Shown piece after piece: positions 27,458-37,497 of a DNA stretch of 64,000 bases. The DNA is from Coprinus comatus. Lineage: Eukaryota; Basidiomycota; Agaricomycetes; Agaricales; Agaricaceae. Below the pieces are notes generated by a model. It made no database searches, was not told where the DNA came from, and saw only the letters and a program-made list of their open reading frames with translations. Position 1 is the first letter of the stretch; every line of letters begins with the position of its first letter. The stretch spans positions 558,001-622,000 of the forward strand of contig JAWPGT010000009.1 of assembly GCA_034638255.1 (NCBI GenBank), read 5' to 3'. A program made the position numbers and the translations under genes.

Positions 27458-28078
27458 GGGAGGGTCAATCAAAGACCGATAGTGTTTAGGTAATAAACCA
27501 AAGGTTACTATATTCGTTACAATTGTGTCACATATCTACAAAATAAAAAAATGTATGTCCCAAAACTACGGACACTGACTCTAAAAAAACCTTCCATAAA
27601 AACAGAGGATGCGTACAGTGTTCAACTCTGAAGAGACGAAATATCTACACTCTTTCGTAAACCCCTTCATCCACCAAAACGGAGATAAAAGGCGAGAAGA
27701 ATGAAGATTTAATCTTCCATGAACGTAACAGGCTCCTGGTGTAGGAATATCACTTGGAGCCTTGACTAGGTTCATGGGATGGTTGGGTTGTTTCGTTTTC
27801 GCTTTTACGCGAAGAGTCGGCTTTACGAGAATGACTAATAGAGGAATTTTGCTTCATATATTCGATCGAATTTTCATGGAACAAGGTGTCTTAAGAAAGG
27901 ATGGACGAACAGAACACAGGATGCCAATTTTTTTTTTCGATATTACCACCGCTGACAAACCATTATCCCACGACTCGATGCGCACGCACGTGCCAAGTGA
28001 GATAAGATTAGATGTCGAAGAAGTGGATGGGAACTGAGCTTCCCAACGTCTCTTCCTCCTAATCGCCCTACTCCAAAC
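27458..28078. other. Intergenic, divergent promoters
   Basis: About 620 bases lie between the divergent Atg14-like and PNPOx-like genes. The plus-strand frame at 27762-28037 has no recognisable product. No clear motif. Confidence 0.35.
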
Positions 28079-28905
28079 ATGACCGCTACCGCTATACCAC
28101 GTTGGAAGACCCTACTCGCCTCCGCAGTTGAAAAATATCCAAAAGAAACAGGTACAACTAATTTCACTTATCCATTAAAATAGGCCCGGGGGCTTATATT
28201 CCATATATCGTAAAAAAAAAAACAGTCCTTCAAATAGCAACAATCGACCCATTTGCCTCAATCCCACACGTTCGTTCCCAAATATTCCGTCAATTCCTTT
28301 CAAACCCAACAAAACCCTTCCTACCCCTACTCCTATCATCAACCGACATTCGTACACCCAAAGTAACTCAAATCCTCAATAATCCCAACATTGAAGCAGC
28401 ATGGTGGATTCCTAGTACAAGTGAACAATATCGTATATCAGGTCGAGTTAGTCTCGTTACTTCTCCAAATCATGAAAGGGATTTATATGTGAAAACGAGG
28501 AATGCTTTGTTAATGAATGCCTATGTTGATATGGAGGGTGGTTTGGCTTTGTTAACTCCGAATGGACCAGGAGAATATGATTGGGAATCTAAACGACTTG
28601 AAATATTTAGGAATATGAGTAGTCATATGAAAGCGAGTTGGTGTAGACCTGTACCTGGAAGTGTACTTGTTGGAGGACCAGATGAAGCTAAAAAGTGGCC
28701 TGAAATAGTCGAAGAACCTTCGGAAGAAGAACCTGAAGATTCTGAAACTAGGAAAAATTGGAATACTGCTTTTAACAATTTCGCTTTGGTTGTGATTGAA
28801 CCGAGTGAAGTTGATTATCTTACAATGGCTGTTGTTCCTAATAGGAGGTTCAAGTTCACCCGCAGTGTCGAAGGTGGTTGGGATGAAGTGGAAGTGGTCC
28901 CATAG
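28079..28905 (+). CDS. PNPOx-like FMN-binding split-barrel protein (Alr4036 type)
   Basis: Two exons, 28079-28151 and 28226-28905, give about 250 residues. The start MTATAIPRWKTLLASAVEKY is the usual opening of the family, followed across the intron by VLQIATIDPFASIPHVRSQI, the strand pair of the flavin-binding split barrel. Then come EAAWWIPSTSEQYRISGRV, a helical segment with WESKRLEIFRNMS, and the C-terminal VIEPSEVDYLTM and RRFKF. This order matches the eukaryotic Alr4036-like pyridoxamine 5'-phosphate oxidase-related proteins. The fold binds FMN, but true PNPO activity is not established for this subgroup. No presequence is evident. Confidence 0.88.
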
Positions 28906-29116
28906 TTCAAAACCTTTTTCTTTTCTTGTTAGTTACATATGTACATAAAAAAATTCTAGATACCACAACAACATTCATAACTATTTACATATATATACAA
29001 GTGCCTATATACTTGGATTTAGGGAAAGGAGATAGAAAAAGAAAAGCGCAGTCGCCGTCCTGGGAAGCCTTTAATTCTCGAAACAGTCCTTAATTCGAGA
29101 TTCTAATCGCATCATT

Positions 29117-30087
29117 TTATGCCTTGGCTTTCTTTGCTTCTTGTTCACTTTCCTCGTCCGCAACTTCAGCTTCATCAATCGTACGTTTCTTTCCTACAGT
29201 AACAGTGGCTTCCTCTCCTCCAACTTCGCCATCAACTTCAGTAATAACTTCATCTCCTTCAACTTGACCTTCACCTCCAACTTTATCTTCTCCGTCACCT
29301 TGACTTTGACTTTCACCTTGAATTTCATGTTCATCATCGTCAGTGTGATAATCTTCATCAGCAACTTCGATATCCTCTCCGTTCTCAGCATTAGGCTAAT
29401 AAATATCACAAAATACATATGGTTTTATTTAGCGCCCTTATTTCAGCACGAAGAGAGAAATTCGACTCACATCACCGAGTAACTGAGCAGTCAAACTCTG
29501 CAATAACGAATGGAAATAAAATAAAATAAAATCAGTATATGAAATAATCACGAATTGACGTAACACAAAAAAAAATAATGATCACATACCAAACCAGGTT
29601 CTCCGACTTCTTCTTCATCTTCTTCATCTTCTTCATCTTCATCGTCCTCATCTAAATCCTGAAAAAATACGAATACGAACATAAGAACACAAATACGAAC
29701 AAGAACGTGGAAAACTAATAAATATATACATACCTCCTCCTCACCACCAACAATAACACGACGAGACCGACCAACATTCCTTCCTTCTTCTAAGTCTATT
29801 TCTATGGGCTCTTCCTCATCACCACCTTCATCCTCATCTTCATCCGCATCCACATCGTCATAGTCATCGTCGTCATCATCATCATCATCGTCGTCGTCGT
29901 CGTCATCTTCACGCGCTTTAGCGTTCTCTTTAGCGTTCTCTTTAGCGATAGCTTTAGAGCCTTCAACTTCCGCTTCAGGATCATCAAATTCTTCTTCAAG
30001 ATCACGATATCTTGAAGAACCCGGAGGATATCGTGCTGCAAGTTCTTCATATACCGAGTCAATTAAGGAAAGATCAGTTGGGTCCAT
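29117..30087 (-). CDS. Highly acidic protein with long Asp run, unknown function
   Basis: Exons 30087-29734, 29658-29590, 29497-29471 and 29395-29117, beginning MDPTDLSLIDSVYEELAARY. After a short helical N-terminus with PPGSSRYRDLEEE, the protein is almost entirely Asp/Glu, with an uninterrupted Asp run coded around 29880-29915 and further DEDEDE tracts. A basic island (RSRRVIVGG) interrupts it. The C-terminus ends with GKKRTIDEAE and KKAKA, a nuclear-localisation-like pattern. A 27-nt exon (29471-29497) encodes SLTAQLLGD. Acidic, nuclear, low-complexity proteins of this kind are often histone or ribosome chaperones, but no domain is recognised and I do not assign a function. Confidence 0.65.
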
Positions 30088-30997
30088 GTTTTTTCTTTCT
30101 TTCCCAACAGCAACGGTAACTATAACGTGTGTTATATAAACGTTTGAACGTTTATAAGAGAGACGATGTATGTGTGAGCAAGGCAAAGCAGAGAGAACCT
30201 TAAGAGTGTCCAGTAACCAAGAGTGAGAGGTTGAAGGGGAAGAAATGTGCGTGAAGTGGGATGATGAGAGTAAGAAGGAGAACGCGAATGTTGCTGAAAC
30301 ATCAACAAAACCAAAACCGTCAAAACCGGAAAAGAATTCCTCGTTGCTATAATATGATTGGTTTTTGGACAGCTCGAAGGGGTTCTCTTGTTGATTCTTC
30401 TTGTTTATCAGCTGTCGTGGGGTTCTTTCCCCCCTTTTTTTCAATGTGCTGTTTCCAGAACTTATGTCATTCGAACCTCGGTTTCACACAGGTTTCAGTG
30501 TCAAAGACCATCGGCGCTAACGGAATGATGCGCGTTGTATGTAAATGGACCGGACGGAGGATGTCCATCAATACATCAATGATCACCGAAATTTGAATTT
30601 GTTATAACCTGGCTATGACATAATGCAACTTGTGATTGGGTGGCGCTTCGGTGGCGCAACCCTGCGCGCTGACAGGTGTGTTCGTAGGTTTAAACGAAGA
30701 GTGGATTAAAGATATTGCTAGTTATTATTGAAGACTCACGAGAGAAGGTGGAAGGATAAGTGAAAAATACATGTAGTTCATGAGAGAGAGATGGTGTAGA
30801 ATGATACAATATGAATGAAATGCAATGGGTGAAATCGAATGAGATAAGTTACAGAGGCATGTACCAAAAATGTGAGGGGAACTATACAATGACGATGCAA
30901 TGAGAACGCCCCGTAGTACCTGTGTACACGTAAAAATGCAAAGGAAAACAGGAGAAAGCATAGTGAGGGGCCACATAAACCCAAACATATCAACACT
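30088..30997. other. Intergenic, no gene seen
   Basis: About 900 bases lie between the acidic-protein start and the stop of the next minus-strand gene. Frames at 30261-30596 (+) and 30725-31014 (-) have no recognisable product and overlap likely promoter or 3' untranslated sequence. Confidence 0.35.
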
Positions 30998-32059
30998 TCA
31001 AACTTCCCTGACATCGCTGTTATCGCGATGTTCTGATCGCAAATCCAGACCGCTTAATGACTCTGTGAGCACCTTGCACTCCGAGGAGTGAACGTTGAAA
31101 GTGCAAGCACATTTATGGGCCATCAGGTACAGTGGCGAAGATGAGGTAGGAGATTGGGGTGACTGAGAAGTTGATGTGGGAGGAGTGATAATACTGCTAT
31201 TACTTGGCAATGGAGATGGAGATGAGGAGGAGTCATAGTTTTGACTGATATCATCTTCTGAGAAAGGAGAAAAAGGTGACGAGGAAGACATTGGGAGCTC
31301 GATATTCTCTTCATTGGTCGCAGGAACGGCACGAAGTGGCTTTAATCCGCCTCTGCGGGAAGTAAACTTCATAGAACACTTATCAGATGACGGTGGTTCA
31401 TCTGATACTAGGATATGCCCAAAGTCCATATCGTCTTCCTCTTCTGAGTCGGACATGCATCGCGATGGTAAACGGTCAGGGAACGATGCAATGTCTGGCA
31501 GAGAAGAATCGTCTTCTGTTGCGCAAAGATCGTCGTCGAAACAATAATCACTCCCAACGTCGAATATGTCTTCGACGTCTTGTGCATTATTGCATGAAAC
31601 AAATAAACACTTGGGTATAATGCGAGGACGGGTATCATTTAAGGTGTCTGAGTGTGACACAGATTGCGAAATCTATATTAACTTATAAGCAAGATTGAGA
31701 GACGGGAGAGCGAGTACGCTCACGTCTCCGTGATTGCAATCTGGTCCTTGGTCAAATGACGGCAACATTTCTACAGATGCATCACTGTAGTCACTGTCTG
31801 TATAGTCTCCGTCCTCTTCATCAGAATAGGATTTGTATGATGCAGATCTTAATGTAGCGCGAAGGTCACCATCATCTTCCTCATCGCTGTCGAGGAGACT
31901 AGGAGAGGGATGGACAGGTTTGGATGGGAAACATTTGTTAGAAGGCTTCAAGGATGATTTGAGGACAGCTTGAGTTTGATTGGCTGAGCCTTGGCGGCCG
32001 TCTGTGGAAGAGCGTGAGGTTGTCATGTTTGAGTCCATGGTAGTGTTAGTAAGAGCCAT
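30998..32059 (-). CDS. Ser/Asp-rich disordered protein, unknown function
   Basis: Two exons, 32059-31724 and 31672-30998, give about 336 residues from the ATG at 32059 (MALTNTTMDSNMTTSRSSTD). Composition is dominated by Ser, Asp, Glu and Pro with repeated acidic Ser clusters (LLDSDEEDD, SDSEEEDDMDFGH), possible casein-kinase-2 sites. Short ordered-looking islands include LKSSLKPSNKCFPSKPVHP, RPRIIPKCLFVSCNNAQDV and FTSRRGGLKPLRAVP, which might be docking motifs (for example PP1- or histone-binding), but that is only a guess. No known domain is recognised. Confidence 0.6.
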
Positions 32060-32887
32060 ATCTGAGACATCCTCAGGTTTTTGTATAAACTCAGAAATCT
32101 ATAAATAGATATTTCAATCTGGACTGATCACGTTGAAGCTTCCCACAATACAGCACTGTGCTAGATCTCAGCTCTCCTCTCCCTCGGGCCTTATCATCGC
32201 CTGTTCGACATTTATATGATAATTTTTTTGCGGTGGACAATGCGAATATATATCCTACTGTACGGAGCTAGAATACAGAGACGGCGGAACTGTCAATAAA
32301 AGAATACTAACCTCCACTACAAATCGGCCAACTTCTCTTTCGACTCTCGAGCATCTGCTGAGCTCGATTGAGCGGCTACTACACTTTTATTTTCACCTTA
32401 TTTATTTCTATCCATCGCATGTCGAAGCGAAATATCAAAATCTTTCTTTATGTTTATTACTCTAAACCTTTAACTTCCCGAAATTCCCACCCCTTCTATT
32501 CCACATTCCCTAGCTTTCTCTATTTTTCTTTTCAAGAGCTAACGAACAGAGCCACATGTGATCAGTCGATCAATCAAGATTATGTGATCCCTTCTTTATC
32601 GTATAATAGGTGTAGAGGCATTGTGGAAGAGTAAATCGTAGCCACTCAGGTAAGTAACGAAGAGTAAAGGGGGAAGTATACATGGTATATGGTTAACATA
32701 CTACGCAAGTTTCAATTAGGGAGCTCTAAAAGCATTGTCATACGATAAAACAGAGCCCGTTGCGATTGCGATGGTCCGTGCATGCTAAGCTACTCGCACA
32801 CTAGCTAATGTTATGGCCCCTCCTCTAGCCGCTTCCGCTCGCCATCTCTAATCTGGTCCTGTCGAGTCGCAGACTAAACATTCCCAG
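32060..32887. other. Intergenic, divergent promoters
   Basis: About 830 bases lie upstream of two divergent genes. The first exon of the plus-strand pseudokinase gene may begin in the right-hand part, but I could not place its start codon. The frame at 32368-32634 (+) is not convincing. Confidence 0.3.
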
Positions 32888-33986
32888 TAGCGACGTCACC
32901 CAAGGAACGACTACATCAAATATTTACCAGGGTTATGTAGATAATGCGCCAGCTTTCGTTAAAGCATGGCGCGTGCGGCATGTGAACAATGCTAAAAAGA
33001 ACAAGGTTGGTTGTCCCCCCCCCCAGTCCTATTATTTGGCCCCTTCATCTGGACGTTAAACTCTGGATCTCACTTCTTTACAGTACTATAATGCATTATT
33101 GACTTGGGAGAAGATCCAACATGAATGCATCCTTCCTCTTCTCGGAATTACCCTTGGTCCAACTGTGGAACAAATACCACGCATAGTAATGGCTCGGATT
33201 TCCTACAACATCATAGAATACACCCAGATAAGGCCGAACGTTTCTCTGGTCGGACTGGTAGGCTACCAAATGGATAGCATGCTAATAGAACCCACTCAAC
33301 TCTGGCTCATGATCAGCTGTGCTATGTTGCGGAAGCACTTCAATACTTACATTCACGTAACCCGCCAATCGTTCATGGAAACGTTCGGGGCGTATGTGCC
33401 TTAACTTCCGGCCTCAATCGATCTAATGAAAAATTCAAATAGTCAAACATCCTTGTTATGGAGAATGGCCATGTCTATCTATCCGATATTGGGATGCGAA
33501 TATCCCTTTGCGAATTAGGTAGTATCCAGGATCCCAATGTTCGCTGGACGGCACCAGAGTTACTGTTGCATGAACCCGACCCTCAACACAGAATTGCTCC
33601 ACCGATGGATGTCTGGAGTTTCTCCATGACCGTCTTAGAAGTGAGTCTCCCAATTGATCCTGGATACTCATACTTGGAATAGATCCCTAAACATATCTCT
33701 ATCCCTTTCTCTTCATATATATTCAAATTTAAAGATATATACACGCCGAGATCCATACGACAATTATCCAAATAATATCGCATTCATCCAAGCTCTGGCA
33801 AGGGAAGAAACGCCTCCCCGACCAATACTAGAGATTCCCTCACCAGCATTGAACAGTGTTTGGAGTATACTTGAGTGTTGTTGGAGTTTTGATCCCGATC
33901 TAAGATTGAAAATGAGTACCGTTGTTCCATGGATCAGGGGTTTACTTTTGAGTGAGATCCGTACTCGAGACATTGGCAGGAACTGA
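32888..33986 (+). CDS. TKL-type pseudokinase-like protein (catalytic residues lost)
   Basis: Exons at about 32888-33005, 33084-33257, 33317-33391, 33443-33640 and 33735-33986 join in phase; the 5' start is unresolved. The translation follows the kinase fold of the expanded TKL kinases of mushroom fungi: a degraded Gly-loop (VTQGTTTSNIYQG), the beta-3 Lys in FVKAWRV, HECILPLLGI, then VAEALQYLHS, the catalytic loop IVHGNVRGSNILV, LSDIGM, VRWTAPELL, PPMDVWSFSMTVLE and PYDNYPNN. The catalytic Asp of HxD is Asn and the DFG Phe is Ile, so phosphotransfer is probably lost while the fold is kept. An alternative is an ageing copy of an active kinase. Confidence 0.7.
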
Positions 33987-34359
33987 TCAGGCTTGATGTC
34001 ACCCTTTCTTAGTATTTCTTTTTCTTTATTTATCTTGTTGTGTTATTATTTGTAATTGTAGCGGATACCCGAATATCATTACATCAAAAGATAAAAACAA
34101 AAAATAGCGAATGCTAACGATACAATCCTTATAACTCCGGAATAAGTTGGTCCAGTACTGTTCTCGTATCAGATTGCTCCGGTCAACATTTATATTTAAC
34201 ATTGAAGGCGGTCAAGAGGCTTTCACCTACTCACCGTTAGGCGACAAAAACAGATAAATATTGCAAGGGAGTACTTAAAAGTATATTCCCAAAGCCGAAA
34301 ATATAGAGAATAAATGTCATTTGGTAACTTTCTCACGTAACTACTCGGCCATATGTCAT
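33987..34359. other. Intergenic between convergent genes
   Basis: About 370 bases separate the pseudokinase stop and the carboxylesterase stop. No gene is seen. Confidence 0.4.
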
Positions 34360-36793
34360 TTACAAAGGATATTTTTTTGCCATTTCTACAAGGTATGCCA
34401 TAGGTGCTGCCCTATGCCTATCAGGACTGATTACCGCTGCAGGGAAATCATCAACCGTCGGGCCTTTGGGGAGTTCCAACAAGAACGGATTTTCATGGTT
34501 GTAAGTAGGCCATGCAACTGGTGCGTCCTCGAGATTAGGGTCATGATGGTTTGCAAATCGAGCGACGTATGGTAATAATGGGAAGTGACTGGGTGTTTCA
34601 AATCTAGCATCAGAGCCATGACCCTAACGAACACGAGTTGTCAGTTACCGCTTCTCTTTTATTTGATGGTATCTACTCACAGAGCCGAAGATAGCTGTCT
34701 GTTTTCGTTGTTTGGATACTTTTAAAAAAGACTTTAGTACGTTGTTCAGCGAGGTTAAAACGAGTTAGAGGACTCACGGTATACCCAAAGATTCTTATTG
34801 CCCGCTTTGGATTGCTGGATGGCAAAGAATCTACGGGGTGCTTGGAATACCGTATCTCCGATGAACGCCGCTCTCCTCTTTAATTGAGTATCAACAAATG
34901 TACTTTGACCCATATCAAATGGTGAGCCCGCAGGGTCTGAGTCAATGTAATGCTCATTTAACAACTCATCCACCTCTTCGTCTGTAGCAGCAGGCACCCA
35001 AACTCCCTTGACCCAGTTCCTGAATGTCGTGGAATTCCTGCATAAGACGTAGTGATTAATAAGATGATTATTGGTGCTGGTTTGGTTGTACTGACGATTG
35101 TTGGTTCAAAAGAGGATAAGCGAAGAGTGTTCCCTCGTCGTCAACATTGCCTGGATAATTGTATCAGTACCGTCCCCCAATGAGAACATCTCAAAAAATC
35201 TACCAAGTACTAAGGGAACATTTGCGATCTGATTATTTTCGACAAGGTCAAATGGCCTTCCGGACAAGAAATCGTCATCGACTCGGGGAGACCACACGAG
35301 AGCCAAAGACTAAGCCATATTAGTACTTAGACGTGGAGAACTGATACTAGTTCATACCGTCCTTGCAAAGAAGCTGTTGGTATTATCAACGGCTGCTGTA
35401 ACCTCGGCCAACGGGGCGGTGCGAATACACGTGAGCTTCTCTGCTGCAGTGCCAGTACAGTTTAACGCATTGACAAGAGTATCAAAGCCGGCCTTAGAAT
35501 GTTGAATTGAGTACACCCTTGAAAAGGAACAAGGGGTTTTGTTTTGGCTTACTTGTCCATTCTCCATTCCTGAAACTGGTAATGGTGGTCCTGACTGAGA
35601 GAAGACGGCATGGAATAAGCCAGCCGCATTTCCATTGTTCGTCAACATTTGCAGCACTGTAGACATGCCACCAGAAGATTGTCCCCACCTGAGATTAACG
35701 AAATTCAGTTACACAATGCGAACTTTCGGAAAGACTACCACCTACAGGGTCACTTTTCCTGGATCTCCACCAAATCCAGAGATATGGTCGTGAACCCAAT
35801 TAAGTGCTGCTCGCTCTGATCATAGGCAAATATCAGCCTCTAATTTTTCGAATTAACAATAAAACTCACGATCTCGTAAACCAATATTCCCAACGCCACC
35901 CTCTTTCGCTTCAATACCCCCGAGGAAGCCATACGCTTTAGAGAATATTAACACCATGAATAAATGTGAATGAAGACAACAGCATACCTGAAACACTAGA
36001 AAATTACCGTCAGTCAGCCCATCATTTTATATAAAGCTAGGCAACAAATAAATAAAAACCGACCGATAATTGAACGAGACAAAAATAACGGGTTCGTTCG
36101 TCTGAATTGATTGATCCACCACCGATCTACCCATTTCATCCCAACTGTCGGAGCTCTTAGCAACATTATTAGGACGGCAATTTTTGGTAAGTACCTTTCA
36201 CTGTCACCAATCAAGAAGCCACCTAATCGAAACAAATGAATGATAAAATTGACATTCAAAGAGTATCCTATGGTATCCACAAACCTCCAAAAATCCACTA
36301 AATACCAATTATATCAGAATTGTTTGAGCGAGAGATATAATATAACTTACAAATAATACTGGTAGCTTAGCATTTTCTGGTGTGTTTGCAGGTCTAATGA
36401 TATTAATGGAGAGGCCTATAAAATCGGAAAGAATCAGTCAATAGTTCGTCTTCTCGATTGTTGTAACCCACATTCCTCTGCCTGAGAGGTGGGTGTTGGA
36501 ATTTTCCCAGCCATTAAAAGCTGAAACCAAAGTTCTGCCGTTTTAAGAACTTTATGTTGTATACAGCCTGGACCATAGCTAGTAGCCTCGATTACGCCCG
36601 AGTAATTCTGCTTGGGTTGGGGTATATTGAAACGAGGAGCATCAGCAAAAGGTATGCCAAGGAAGGACTCTGTTAAGCCATTTGCATTGCTGAGACCTTG
36701 AACGGAAGCATTTCCTAGAGGTGCAGTAGGGCCAGGGTTTAAAGCGAGGAAATACTGAAAAGCACGAGAGATGAGGGCAGAAGGTATGAACAT
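34360..36793 (-). CDS. Type-B carboxylesterase / lipase
   Basis: A heavily split gene of about a dozen exons. Key pieces on the minus strand are the start MFIPSALISRAF (ATG at 36793; an upstream in-frame ATG at 36856 also exists), ESFLGIPFADAPRF, the C-L-S-I-N disulfide region (exon ending near 36350), GGGFLIGD, PVIFVSFNYRVS, GGIEAKEGGVGNIGLRD, ALNWVHDHISGFGGDPGKV, the nucleophile GQSSGG (about 35671-35687), DDEGTLFAY with the acid residue, and GHGSDARFE with the catalytic His (about 34600). This is the alpha/beta-hydrolase family that includes fungal cholinesterase-like lipases. All joins are in phase. The nucleophile elbow is GQSSG rather than the common GESAG. No strong signal peptide is visible, which is unusual for this usually secreted family. 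Confidence 0.88.
35988..35995 (-). other. 8-nt microexon of the carboxylesterase gene
   Basis: The bases between acceptor (TAG at 35996-35998) and donor (GT at 35987-35986) encode part of the Arg-Val-Ser-Ala junction joining FNYR to AYGFLGG. Without it the conserved block shifts out of frame. Confidence 0.6.
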
Positions 36794-36856
36794 TCTGTGT
36801 GTTGGAATGGTATAACTCGACGCACTTTTTATAGCTTTGGAGCTGAGATTATACAT

Positions 36857-37497
36857 TGTTCGAGGTGTTTAGATGAGGATTAGGCTGACAGCTAGAATGA
36901 TCTCGGAACAATGTGTTAACCGAGTATCGGTTCTCTCCAGACATTTGAGATGAAGACCAGGGACGCCAATAGAGATTGTGAGAGGAATGTTGTAATCACC
37001 AAGAATCCCGAGATTGAAACACATAACTGGAGAGTAATTGTTGTTCTCAACAAGTCCTGATCACCAAGTCGTTCTCCAATTACTATGGGTAGACTTGAAC
37101 ACTGTTAAGAGCCTTCACCCTCGGAGTATATTAGCGGAAAAAGCCTTTTGTATGTCGCACTTGCAAATATTTTAGGGATGCGAGTTGCAAGACTGAGTCT
37201 GACAGGCTTCTCGAACGCCCCTTGGCATCCCTATTTTATGCATAACCCCACTCACCATATATGATTATTTTGTGCCAAACACTCCATATGATAACGATCA
37301 TCAGGCAGCCTTCGAAGAATCCGCAATAGTCACATTTTTCGCGCGCGGAGCTGGTGCTAGTCCACGTCTGGTACATATCTTATACTATCTATTGATAGCA
37401 TCAACACATATACTTAGAGCAGAAGATGAATTAATGTGCACATACTTAAAGAGAGTTACAGTGACAGCATTATCGTGGCGGTAACGTTAGCCTGACG
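36857..37497. other. Intergenic, no gene seen
   Basis: About 640 bases lie between the carboxylesterase start and the stop of the RNA-repair gene. The frame at 37272-37484 (+) carries no recognised product. Confidence 0.35.
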
